NCBI GenBank assembly: GCA_002310035.1
Contig: DBYC01000046.1
Location: 16,534 to 33,281 of the forward strand
Length of the DNA: 16,748 bases
Direction: 5' to 3'
Origin: a bacterium UBP6_UBA1196
GTDB taxonomy: Bacteria > UBP6 > UBA1177
Part shown: piece after piece, positions 7,457 to 14,292 of the stretch
How the letters are laid out: every line of letters begins with the position of its first letter
Numbering within the stretch: the first letter of the stretch is position 1
The notes under the pieces: model-generated
What the model was told of the DNA's origin: nothing
Seen by the model: the letters and a program-made list of their open reading frames with translations, nothing else
Databases searched by the model: none
Translations under genes and position numbers: made by a program

Positions 7457-7690
7457 CTACCGACCATGTTTTTTTATAGTCTTTATCTTGTTTTCGTAAG
7501 CGTCGTGACTTCCGACAAAGAAAGTCCTGCCGTCAGTCAGGAGCCTGTAGTTCATGCTGAGCCTGAACGAATAATGACCGCTCAAATCTGTCAGCTTTTT
7601 CCATCCGCGCCTAACGCCTTTCAGAAAAAGTTCCATGATTCTTACAGCTTTTCTAAGAAATGTCTGAGGGACATTGTTTAAAAGAGTCAT
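7457..7690 (-). CDS. RelE/ParE-superfamily toxin-like protein without visible antitoxin
   Basis: A 77-residue basic protein with the C-terminal hallmarks of RelE-type mRNA interferase folds: GWKKLTDLSGHYSFRLSMNYRLL, then FFVGSHDAYENKIKTI, with Arg43, Arg49, His62, Asp63 and Tyr65 as candidate functional residues. RelE-type toxins cleave mRNA on the ribosome; ParE-type relatives inhibit gyrase; which applies here is not decidable. The ATG at 7690 has GGAGG (7696-7700) five bases upstream, preferred over the in-frame TTG at 7702. It is somewhat short for the family (usually about 85-100). No antitoxin gene is seen on either side: upstream is a gene-free stretch and downstream the radical SAM gene starts after 56 bases. 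It could therefore be an orphan or a captured toxin fold. Family placement is moderately sure. Confidence 0.7.
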   Translation of the reverse strand: MTLLNNVPQTFLRKAVRIMELFLKGVRRGWKKLTDLSGHYSFRLSMNYRLLTDGRTFFVGSHDAYENKIKTIKKHGR

Positions 7691-8007
7691 TTCAACCTCC
7701 AAAGAGTTAATTTTTAAATTTTATCTCTTCTTCAGCGTTAATGATTTTGATTAAAAGAAAGGAATTTTTTGATAGATCGCCAAATCCTTAGGGATAACTC
7801 TCTCAAACAATATCTCCTCCGACAACAATGAAGATCACTTCGGGTCAGAATCAATATTGAATCAATTAGCTACCACCTCTTCTTCTTGAATCTGTCTTAA
7901 CAAGGCACCTTGACCTCAGACGACAAACTCGATCAAATCAAGAGCTAAAGACAGATGGGATAATAATCACGAAAAATGCAAAGTCAACGGGTTTTAGAAA
8001 TAAAAAA
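7691..8007. other. Gene-free stretch of about 317 bases between the RelE-like gene and yoeB
   Basis: No coding sequence with a start, ribosome binding site and protein-like composition is seen on either strand. It holds the candidate leftward promoter at 7960-7987, so the transcript would carry a leader of about 260 bases before the toxin-like gene. The minus-strand frame ending at 7751-7753 reads protein-like in pieces (for example LSEEILFERVIPKDLAIYQ) but is broken by three TGA codons, about the chance number of stops for that length. A decayed antitoxin or a leader RNA are possible; neither is supported. Confidence 0.5.
7960..7987 (-). promoter_or_regulatory. Candidate promoter for the RelE-like/radical SAM/716-residue operon
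   Basis: Reading leftward, TTGACT (7987-7982), a 16-nt spacer and TATTAT (7965-7960) make a good sigma70-type site. It has the same geometry and -10 box as the relB-yoeB promoter at 8558-8585. It would start transcription about 260 bases before the RelE-like start codon. Confidence 0.55.
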
Positions 8008-8268
8008 CTAGTCTTCGTAATGTCCTTTGCAGGCTGCAATGATGATTGCGCCGTTTTCTTCTTTATAGACGATTCGGTTTTCCTCATCAATCCGTCTGCT
8101 CCACCAGCCGGAAAGATTGCCGGTCAGAGGTTCAGGCTTGCCGATGCCGCCGAACCTGTCTCTTTGGATGTCTCTGACAAGTGCGTTGATCCTTTTCAGA
8201 GTTTTTTTGTCTTGATTCTGCCAGTAGATGTAATCATCCCACGCACGGTCATCCCACAACAGTTTCAT
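8008..8268 (-). CDS. yoeB: Txe/YoeB family toxin, mRNA interferase
   Basis: YoeB toxins bind the ribosome and cleave mRNA at the A site, halting translation. The 86-residue product matches the family closely: WDDRAWDDYIYWQ, KPEPLTGNLSGWWSRRID, ENRIVY and the C-terminal GHY. Expected catalytic residues fall at the same numbers as in the E. coli enzyme: Glu46, Arg65, His83 and Tyr84. The ATG lies three bases after the antitoxin stop, and a GAGGA in the antitoxin end serves as ribosome binding site, so the two genes are coupled. All catalytic residues are present, so the toxin is probably active. The family is clear; only the antitoxin partner type is unusual. Confidence 0.96.
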   Translation of the reverse strand: MKLLWDDRAWDDYIYWQNQDKKTLKRINALVRDIQRDRFGGIGKPEPLTGNLSGWWSRRIDEENRIVYKEENGAIIIAACKGHYED

Positions 8269-8271
8269 GCA

Positions 8272-8532
8272 CTAATCCTCGATAAGACTGTGTTCGTGCA
8301 GCTTTGATTTTCCTGAATCAATTTCGGAAGTTACCCTTTCCAAATAATTCATGTTCGATGCGGAATAAAAAGGATCGACCGAAACCTCGAACGGAATTCT
8401 TTTTTCGCGGGTCATCTTTTTTGCGAATATTGTGAAAGCCGTTGTCATGTTCATCCCGAGTTCCTGACAGGTCTCTTCCATATTGCGTTTCAAATCTTCA
8501 TCCATCCTGAAATTAACTAAAGCCTGTGCCAT
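8272..8532 (-). CDS. RelB/DinJ family antitoxin paired with YoeB
   Basis: An 86-residue antitoxin of the RelB/DinJ family: an N-terminal ribbon-helix-helix segment (about residues 1-45, ALVNFRMDEDLKRNMEETCQ and MNMTTAFTIFAKK), the family signature REKRIPFEVSVDPFYS (43-57) and a toxin-binding C-terminal tail ending HEHSLIED. It should neutralise the adjacent YoeB and repress its own promoter. The start is the ATG at 8532, with GGAGGTG (8538-8544) five bases upstream; the longer frame to 8568 reads through this ribosome binding site. The gene precedes the toxin, the usual order. In E. coli, DinJ pairs with YafQ and YoeB with YefM, so this is a mixed pairing. Confidence 0.93.
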   Translation of the reverse strand: MAQALVNFRMDEDLKRNMEETCQELGMNMTTAFTIFAKKMTREKRIPFEVSVDPFYSASNMNYLERVTSEIDSGKSKLHEHSLIED

Positions 8533-8557
8533 GATTTCACCTCCATTATCTTCAACA

Positions 8558-8585
8558 ATAATAGCCACAATAAAGACGATGTCAA
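8558..8585 (-). promoter_or_regulatory. Promoter of the relB-yoeB toxin-antitoxin operon
   Basis: Leftward TTGACA (8585-8580), a 16-nt spacer and TATTAT (8563-8558) form a near-consensus sigma70 promoter 25 bases before the antitoxin start. The TGTC-TT-GACA inverted repeat around the -35 box could take part in autoregulation by the ribbon-helix-helix antitoxin; that part is inference. Confidence 0.75.
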
Positions 8586-8628
8586 GACAAAATCTTTACT
8601 AGACCAGAAAAACTTACGTTTAGATTTA

Positions 8629-9324
8629 TCAGGAAATCTGATAGCTTCTGCCGACTGCGCCGATCCGGCATTCGATCCCGGCATCCTCAAAAAATCTGAC
8701 AGCCAAAAGATTTGAACAGTGCAGGAAACATATTCTTTCTATGCCGTTTCCGGCAAGTGAAGCTGCGCACTTTTTAAGTTCGTTTTCCGAAGATTTGAAG
8801 TTATGGAATCCTCCGACTATCTCTTTCACGCTCCCGAATTTCTGCGCCTCGGCAAGGATCTTTTCGATCCCGGCGTGACAGCAGGCGGCAAAAAGCACAT
8901 CTCCGACAAGCATCGAGATCTCGTGGATCATGTTGCCTTCGACCTCCGATCCGGTCACGACAAGAGCAAGGGTATCGGAGATTTTTTTCGATTCGGTAAG
9001 AGGAATAAATTTGAGTGCAGGAAGCCTCGGAGAGATGATCTCTTCCGTATGATACACGTCGCAGCTTTTTGAAATCATTGAATAAATCTGACTAAGCGTA
9101 GGGACGCCTCCGATGTGGTCAGGATGGATATGGCTGAGCACGGCGCACTCAAGCGAGCTCAGCGGAACATTCATAAATTCCGCATTTTCAGCGAAAAGCG
9201 ACCCGCCGCCGGTATCAAAAAGATAGTCAGAATCGTCGTAGCGCACAAAAACGGAGAGTCCGTTTTCAGCCAGCATCCCCTCTCTGCCGGCCAGATTTGT
9301 CGAAAGAATAACAAAAGCTCTCAC
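8629..9324 (-). CDS. Metallo-beta-lactamase-fold hydrolase (COG1237-like)
   Basis: A 231-residue MBL-fold protein. The metal-binding motif HxHxDH is His65, His67, Asp69 and His70 (SHIHPDHIGG). The DTGG strand-turn is at Asp37, the second metal His150 is in CCHAGI, and a late histidine is His202 (LHCS). The CCHAGI, GGFH and LHCS series is typical of the COG1237 group, to which the annotated dihydropterin aminobenzene-phosphate synthases belong. It seems shorter than usual members (often about 250-300), so the substrate is uncertain. The start is GTG at 9324, with GGAGGAG six or fewer bases upstream. It follows the antiporter by 15 bases and is probably co-transcribed with it. The fold is sure; the function is not. 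Confidence 0.85.
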   Translation of the reverse strand: MRAFVILSTNLAGREGMLAENGLSVFVRYDDSDYLFDTGGGSLFAENAEFMNVPLSSLECAVLSHIHPDHIGGVPTLSQIYSMISKSCDVYHTEEIISPRLPALKFIPLTESKKISDTLALVVTGSEVEGNMIHEISMLVGDVLFAACCHAGIEKILAEAQKFGSVKEIVGGFHNFKSSENELKKCAASLAGNGIERICFLHCSNLLAVRFFEDAGIECRIGAVGRSYQIS

Positions 9325-9339
9325 TTTCTCCTCCTGAAA

Positions 9340-10275
9340 CTACTGCCACGCAATGAAGGCAAAATATGCGGCATATGAAAGAAGCATCAAAATGCCTGAA
9401 ATACGTCCTATCGCCCTTTTCGGAAGTGCGCAGACAAAGAGAAGCACACAGGCGCCGAGCGCCACGAAGCTGTCAAAGACAAAGGCCTGCGCAAATGGGA
9501 TCGAAAGGATTATCGAAGAGGTACCCAGCACAAACAGAATGTTGAAGATGTTGCTTCCGACGATATTTCCGATCGCGATGTCCGTGCTTCCGTGACGAGC
9601 CGCCTGAACCGAGGTGAAAAGCTCCGGCAGAGATGTCCCCAGAGCAACGATCGTGAGGCCTATGAAACGCTCGCTCATACCGAAGAATCTGGCGATTTCA
9701 CTTGCTGAATCGACGGCAAAACGGCTCCCGAAAACGACCATGACCAATCCGGCAACTGTCAGCAGGACCGTCCTGAAAACCGATAGCTCCTTTATCTCCT
9801 CTTCCTGATATTCTTCGGGATTCTTCTTCACCATATAAAAAAGATAGGCAAAATATAAAATAAAGAAGACCCACAAAATAATGCCGTCGATCCTCCCGAT
9901 GTTTCCGTCAAGCCCCATCAAAAGCAGTACGACCGTGACAAATACGGTAAACGGGATCTCGTACCGGATCGTCGATTTTGAGACGGCAACAGGAAGGATC
10001 GCACAGGAGAGCCCGAGAATAACAAGGATATTCATAATGTTGCTGCCGAGGATGTTGCCGACGGAGATATCTGCGCTTCCCCTCAGGACTCCGGCGATGC
10101 TGACTGCCGCCTCGGGAGCGCTCGTTCCCATCGCGACGATCGTAAGTCCGATAACAAGTTCCGGGATACCGAATTCTTTTGCAATACCCGAAGCTCCTAT
10201 AACAAAAAAATCCGACCCCTTAACCAGAAGGACAAATCCGGCAGCCAGGATCAGAATCTGCAGAACCAGTGTCAT
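9340..10275 (-). CDS. Calcium/sodium:cation antiporter, CaCA superfamily (YrbG/CaxA-like)
   Basis: An inner-membrane exchanger of 311 residues with about ten hydrophobic helices. The two inverted alpha-repeats that form the ion path are clear: LTIVAMGTSAPE (45-55) with GNILGSN (73-79), and LTIVALGTSLPE (207-218) with GNIVGSN (236-242). Glu55 and Glu218 are the expected ion-binding acids. A charged cytoplasmic loop (about 150-165, KKNPEEYQEEE) separates the halves. The start is the ATG at 10275 with GGAGGA five bases upstream; the longer frame to 10311 reads through the candidate -10 box and the ribosome binding site. Which cations are exchanged cannot be told. It leads an operon with the MBL-fold gene. 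Confidence 0.92.
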   Translation of the reverse strand: MTLVLQILILAAGFVLLVKGSDFFVIGASGIAKEFGIPELVIGLTIVAMGTSAPEAAVSIAGVLRGSADISVGNILGSNIMNILVILGLSCAILPVAVSKSTIRYEIPFTVFVTVVLLLMGLDGNIGRIDGIILWVFFILYFAYLFYMVKKNPEEYQEEEIKELSVFRTVLLTVAGLVMVVFGSRFAVDSASEIARFFGMSERFIGLTIVALGTSLPELFTSVQAARHGSTDIAIGNIVGSNIFNILFVLGTSSIILSIPFAQAFVFDSFVALGACVLLFVCALPKRAIGRISGILMLLSYAAYFAFIAWQ

Positions 10276-10300
10276 AACAATCCTCCACCAATGCAGGAGC

Positions 10301-10328
10301 ATACTAAACAATTATCTTTGCCAGTCAA
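10301..10328 (-). promoter_or_regulatory. Candidate promoter for the antiporter-MBL operon
   Basis: Leftward TTGACT (10328-10323), a 16-nt spacer and TAGTAT (10306-10301) lie 25 bases before the antiporter start. It is divergent from the promoter at 10375-10402, with 46 bases between the two -35 boxes. Confidence 0.55.
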
Positions 10329-10374
10329 AGTGCAAAGCTGCAAAACCGGCAAACAAAAAACAAAAAAACAGAAG

Positions 10375-10402
10375 TTGACATAGATTAATAATTCTTTAAT
10401 AT
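10375..10402 (+). promoter_or_regulatory. Candidate promoter for the HD-domain gene
   Basis: A perfect TTGACA (10375-10380), a 16-nt AT-rich spacer and TAATAT (10397-10402) precede the start codon by 30 bases, leaving a short leader. Confidence 0.65.
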
Positions 10403-10432
10403 CAACAGATTATTTTTTTTAGGTGTATGCCC

Positions 10433-11326
10433 ATGTTGTCACAACTTTCAATGATTGTCAGCACAAAAGATGTTCCGGCATGTCGTGCGGCTATCGTTCA
10501 GCTTCTTGGTTTTATGAAGGTCGAACGCGAATCCATCAACCGCGCAACGGAAATTTTCGACGATATCTACCGCCTCTACCAGGGACTGTATCCCGGCTAC
10601 AGGCGATGTGATACACCTTATCATGATTTCCAGCATGTTCTTGATGTCACACTCGCAAGCCTGAGGCTCTGCGACGCCAACATCCTGTCGGGAGTGGAAA
10701 TATCAACGCACGGTGTCTTTCTGGCCTGCATTGCGGCAATTTTTCACGATACAGGCTACATTCCGGAGCTTGACGATCCGGTAGAAACAGGTGCTGTCTA
10801 CACTTCGACACACGTCTCCAGAAGTATGCTCTTCGCTCAGAAGTACATGTCTGAAAAAAATTATCCGGAGGACGACATCCTGCGTGTTTCGCAGATGATC
10901 CTGCTCACCGACCTTGCGGTAAAGGTTCAGTATGTAGTCTTTATCAGCCGCGAAAACGAGATCCTTTCAAAAATAGTCGCGGCAGGAGATCTGCTCGGTC
11001 AGATGGCTGACAGGATATACCTTGAAAAACTGCCCTATCTCTATCTCGAATTCAGAGCCGCAAATATCACAGCATACACATCCGAAGAGGATCTGATGCA
11101 GAAGACCTGCGGATTTTTCAAGGTTATGGACAACCGCTTCAAAAATGATCTGGACAATATTGCAGAGTGTCTTTACCTGCACTTCGACCAGAGGTACGAC
11201 ATCAATATCGACCTCTACAAAATAGGAATGCAGCACAACCTTGAATACCTCTCGTATATCATGACGGAACATCCCGGGAGGCACCGCGAGTTCCTCAAAC
11301 GGGACGGGATCATCAAAAAACTTTGA
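10433..11326 (+). CDS. HD-domain protein resembling class I cyclic-nucleotide phosphodiesterases
   Basis: A 297-residue soluble protein with an HD-type metal-dependent phosphohydrolase core. Residues 63-72, YHDFQHVLDV, match the YH[ND]xxHxxDV signature of eukaryote-type class I cyclic-nucleotide phosphodiesterases. Later ligands fit too: His105-Asp106 in AAIFHDTGY, His127 in TSTHVS and Asp186 in AAGDLLGQM. A cyclic-nucleotide or related phosphohydrolase is likely, but the nucleotide is not defined. No sensor, GGDEF or receiver domain is attached. I chose the ATG at 10433, seven bases after AGGTG (10421-10425); the ATG at 10427 is only one base away from it. The S9 peptidase gene follows after 54 bases without a clear promoter, so co-transcription is possible. 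Confidence 0.8.
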   Translation: MLSQLSMIVSTKDVPACRAAIVQLLGFMKVERESINRATEIFDDIYRLYQGLYPGYRRCDTPYHDFQHVLDVTLASLRLCDANILSGVEISTHGVFLACIAAIFHDTGYIPELDDPVETGAVYTSTHVSRSMLFAQKYMSEKNYPEDDILRVSQMILLTDLAVKVQYVVFISRENEILSKIVAAGDLLGQMADRIYLEKLPYLYLEFRAANITAYTSEEDLMQKTCGFFKVMDNRFKNDLDNIAECLYLHFDQRYDINIDLYKIGMQHNLEYLSYIMTEHPGRHREFLKRDGIIKKL

Positions 11327-11380
11327 TTTCATAAGCCGGTCTTTTGCCGGTCGCTTTTAATTTTAGACCAGGAGAAAATC

Positions 11381-13333
11381 TTGAAAAAAAACAGCAGACT
11401 TTTCAACTTTGTTTTTATACTTTCACTCATCCTTTTTATCGCACTTGCCTACGCCTCGCTAAAAAATGTCGAGGAGGCGAAACGCCAGAAGGAGGCAGAT
11501 CTTGAGGCTGCCAGGATCCGCAGGGAGCACGGCATACTCACCGAAGAGGAGAAGAGACTTGAGGAGGAGCGCGAAAGGCAGCGCGAAAAGACGATCGCCG
11601 ACTACAACGAGATAACAGGTTCACACAGCGGCTATCTTCTCGCAGACGGGAAAAAACTCTATATTGCAAGGAAGGAGAATATCGCCCAGATCTACCTCGA
11701 AGAGGCCGACGGGCAGAACTCAAAAGCCGTAACCGCCTCGGCGGAACCTGTCGACGGCTATAGCGTCAGCCCGGAGGAAAAGCAGCTGATTTACCTCGCA
11801 TCAAAGGGCGGGAACGAAAGGTACGGCTTCTATCTGGTCGACCTTGAAAGCGGCGCGACGGAACCGCTGCTTGTCAACGACGCTGTCCGCTACGGCGACC
11901 CGACGTGGCTCAGCGAAAACGAGATCCTTTTCACTTCGAACGAGGCAAACGGCAGCGATTTTTATATCTACCATCTGGATCTGAAAACAAGGAAACAGAC
12001 TCTTCTGGTCTCGAAGGCAGGCAACAACCACATAACCGACGCCCTTTCAAAAAAAGAGTTCCTGTTCTACACATACAACTCGAACACGAGCACGACCCCT
12101 TACCACTACAAAAACGGCAAAGCCAATAAATTCAAGGATATAAATCCCAACAAGAGATACTTCCCGATCGCATTTTTCAGGGACGGGATCCTTATGCGGA
12201 CGAACGAAAACGACGACTTCGACTACCTCGAGCTCTGGAAAGGCAAAGAGCATGTTCCGTTTTTCAAGCGCTACTGGACTGTAGAATCGGCCGTCGTTGA
12301 CAAAAAGACCCGCGACACAGCCGCATTCTGCAGCGACGAAGACGGCTTCAGCGCGTGCAGATACTACGACAAAAACGGCGAGTTCAAGCTCGTCGAGTAC
12401 AACAAGTCGGTTATCAGCCTTGGGAAACTCCACGACGGAAAGCTCGTTATGGATATCACGAGAAGCCAGGAGATCACCCGGCCGCACATATACGACGTTG
12501 AAACCGGATCGCTGCAGCCTTTCGGCTACTTTTTCTACAACAGTATCAGTCAGGAGGAGTTCTCAAATGCCGAACTCAGGCATGTCCTGAGCTTTGACAA
12601 CGAAAATGTCAGCTACCTCCTTTACCGTCCGCGCACAGGGAATCCGCCTTACCAGACGATCGTCTATTTCCACGGAGGCCCGGAAGGTCAGTCCCGCCCC
12701 TCCTTCTCGGCGAATTTCCAGTATTATCTTTCAAAAGGTTATGCGGTCGCCGCACCGAACGTCCGCGGCTCGTCAGGTTACGGAGAGCGTTTCATGAACC
12801 TCGACAACTACAAGCTCAGGATGAATGCGGTGAAGGACGGAAAGGCTGTGATCGACGAACTTCTGAAGGAGGGGATCTCCGCACCGAACCGGTTCATCGC
12901 AATGGGCGGCAGCTACGGCGGTTTCATGACCGTCGCCTCGATGGCCGAGTTTGCCGACGACTACATCTGCGGGATCGACAACGTCGGTGTCGTCGACCTC
13001 GTCAACTTTCTCGAAAACACCTCGTCGTACAGGCGCCACCTGCGTGAGGCCGAGTACGGTCCGCTGTCGGACAAGGAATTTCTTCAGTCGGTCTCGCCGA
13101 CGAACATGGTCGACAAAATCAAGGGCGAACTCTACGTCTTCCACGGCGCAAACGATCCGCGAGTCCCGGTAAGCGACGCCTACATCCTGATCGACAGGCT
13201 CCAGAAGGCAGGCAAAAAGGTCCAGAGCCATATTTTCGAGGACGAGGGGCACGGCTACCGCAAAAAGGTGAACAGGAACATCTACTTCACTAAATCAGCG
13301 GAATTTATACAGAACAACTGCACAAAGAAGTAA
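11381..13333 (+). CDS. Membrane-anchored S9-family serine peptidase (prolyl oligopeptidase-like)
   Basis: A 650-residue S9 peptidase. Residues 7-26 form one uncleaved-looking membrane anchor, and 28-72 form a very charged, probably coiled-coil helix (E/K/R-rich). A beta-propeller-like region (about 75-400) is followed by the alpha/beta-hydrolase domain (about 405-645). The catalytic triad is visible: Ser511 in GGSYGGF, Asp592 in NDPRVP and His624 in EGHGY; HGGP (431-434) forms the oxyanion region. With no basic residues after the helix arranged to retain the protein inside, the catalytic part probably faces the periplasm, where it would trim short peptides. The start is TTG at 11381, with GGAG (11371-11374) six bases upstream. 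The xer gene begins five bases after the stop. Exact S9 subfamily is unsure. Confidence 0.9.
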   Translation: MKKNSRLFNFVFILSLILFIALAYASLKNVEEAKRQKEADLEAARIRREHGILTEEEKRLEEERERQREKTIADYNEITGSHSGYLLADGKKLYIARKENIAQIYLEEADGQNSKAVTASAEPVDGYSVSPEEKQLIYLASKGGNERYGFYLVDLESGATEPLLVNDAVRYGDPTWLSENEILFTSNEANGSDFYIYHLDLKTRKQTLLVSKAGNNHITDALSKKEFLFYTYNSNTSTTPYHYKNGKANKFKDINPNKRYFPIAFFRDGILMRTNENDDFDYLELWKGKEHVPFFKRYWTVESAVVDKKTRDTAAFCSDEDGFSACRYYDKNGEFKLVEYNKSVISLGKLHDGKLVMDITRSQEITRPHIYDVETGSLQPFGYFFYNSISQEEFSNAELRHVLSFDNENVSYLLYRPRTGNPPYQTIVYFHGGPEGQSRPSFSANFQYYLSKGYAVAAPNVRGSSGYGERFMNLDNYKLRMNAVKDGKAVIDELLKEGISAPNRFIAMGGSYGGFMTVASMAEFADDYICGIDNVGVVDLVNFLENTSSYRRHLREAEYGPLSDKEFLQSVSPTNMVDKIKGELYVFHGANDPRVPVSDAYILIDRLQKAGKKVQSHIFEDEGHGYRKKVNRNIYFTKSAEFIQNNCTKK

Positions 13334-13338
13334 CAAAA

Positions 13339-14214
13339 ATGAGCAATATCGAACTTTTCCACGATTTTCTGCTTCACGAGAAACGCTATTCGCGGAAAAC
13401 CGCCGATTCCTACTGCCTTGATATCGACCTGATGCGCCGCTTTTTTGCCGAAAACGGTGAAATCGAACTTGAGGAGCTCACCCGCGACGACATCGAAGAC
13501 TACCTCGGCGCACTCTATTCCGAGGAGAAGGTCAGCTCGCTCCACAGAAAGATCGCGGCATTCAGGCACTTTTATAAATTTTTGCAGAAGCGCGAAATCA
13601 TCAGCGAAAATCCTACACTTCTGATCCGCACGCCCAAAATGGACAAGCCGCTTCCGCACCTCCTTTCACGCGAGGAGATGAACAAGATCATAAGCTTCAA
13701 CTACCCCGACGACCTGAAGGGTCTCCGCGACAGAGCGATCGTCGAAATGCTCTACAGCAGCGGAGTCCGTGTCGGCGAGCTGGTGACGATCCGCGTCAAG
13801 GACCTGGACTTCAGGGAAAAGACGGTGACCGTTCTCGGAAAGGGCAGCAAGGAACGCCTGATCCCTGTCACGCACCAGGCAATCGAATCGATCGAGAACT
13901 ACCTTCTCAAGCGGAAGGGCGGCAAGGATCCCAACGCGGTGATCTTCTGCAACCTCAGGGGAGGCGCACTCACGGAACGCGGAGTCCAGTTCATCCTTGA
14001 CGGGCTTGCGCTGAAATGCGGGATCTACCGTAAAATCACGCCGCACATGCTGCGGCACAGCTTCGCGACCCATTTTCTCGAAAACGGCATGAACCTGCGC
14101 TACCTCCAGCATCTTCTGGGGCACGAAAACCTTTCGACGACCGAGATCTACACTCACGTCTCGATCGAGCAGCTCAAAAAGGTCTACCGGGAAGCCCATC
14201 CAGGATCAAAATAA
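13339..14214 (+). CDS. Tyrosine recombinase XerC/XerD
   Basis: A 291-residue site-specific recombinase, of a length usual for XerC/XerD, which resolve chromosome dimers at dif. The N-terminal SAM-like core-binding domain covers about residues 1-90, and the catalytic domain about 105-288. All six catalytic residues are present: Arg144 (GVRVGEL), Lys168 (GKGSKERLIPV), His236 and Arg239 (HMLRH), His262 (LLGHENLSTTE) and Tyr271 (YTHV). It begins five bases after the peptidase stop with only a weak ribosome binding site, so it probably depends on translational coupling. XerC and XerD cannot be told apart here. There is no sign of an integron or phage context, so a housekeeping role is likely. Confidence 0.92.
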   Translation: MSNIELFHDFLLHEKRYSRKTADSYCLDIDLMRRFFAENGEIELEELTRDDIEDYLGALYSEEKVSSLHRKIAAFRHFYKFLQKREIISENPTLLIRTPKMDKPLPHLLSREEMNKIISFNYPDDLKGLRDRAIVEMLYSSGVRVGELVTIRVKDLDFREKTVTVLGKGSKERLIPVTHQAIESIENYLLKRKGGKDPNAVIFCNLRGGALTERGVQFILDGLALKCGIYRKITPHMLRHSFATHFLENGMNLRYLQHLLGHENLSTTEIYTHVSIEQLKKVYREAHPGSK

Positions 14215-14219
14215 AATCA

Positions 14220-14233
14220 CGGTTGACAAACCG
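14220..14233 (+). promoter_or_regulatory. Inverted repeat overlapping the ilvE -35 box
   Basis: CGGTT (14220-14224) and AACCG (14229-14233) flank GACA, so the TTGACA box is built into a 14-base inverted repeat. This could be a repressor site; it is short and may be chance. Confidence 0.3.
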
Positions 14234-14251
14234 GTCTCTATTTCCTACATT
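14223..14251 (+). promoter_or_regulatory. Promoter of ilvE
   Basis: TTGACA (14223-14228), a 17-nt spacer and TACATT (14246-14251) lie 41 bases before the ilvE start. A weak AT hairpin, AAAGTA with TACTTT (14261-14277), lies in the leader just before the ribosome binding site. Confidence 0.7.
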
Positions 14252-14292
14252 CCGCTGTTTAAAGTATTTTTTACTTTCATTTGGAGGGAATC

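Noticed and set aside
7745..7970. A minus-strand frame that reads protein-like in pieces (LSLALDLIEFVV, GALLRQIQEEEVVAN, SSLLSEEILFERVIPKDLA) and is interrupted by three TGA codons.
   Set aside because: Three stops in about 75 codons is what chance gives. TGA ends several real genes here (TM1266-like, MBL and HD genes), so recoding or selenocysteine is not supported. There is no ribosome binding site and start. A decayed gene cannot be excluded.
8622..8639. Inverted repeat AGATTT/AAATCT overlapping the stop of the MBL-fold gene.
   Set aside because: An AT-only-type weak stem with no T-run on the transcribed strand; not supported as a terminator.
11335..11358. GCCGGTC-TTTT followed by GCCGGTCG-CTTTT, looking like a terminator between the HD-domain and peptidase genes.
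   Set aside because: The two copies are direct repeats; only the self-complementary CCGG cores can pair, giving a 4-bp stem. It is too weak to call a terminator, so read-through from the HD gene is considered likely.
13339..14214. The tyrosine recombinase as an integrase marking a mobile element.
   Set aside because: Its length and motifs fit housekeeping XerC/XerD, it is joined to a peptidase operon, and no attachment-site repeats or cargo genes adjoin it. The AT-rich block lies several kilobases away on the other side of the antiporter operon.
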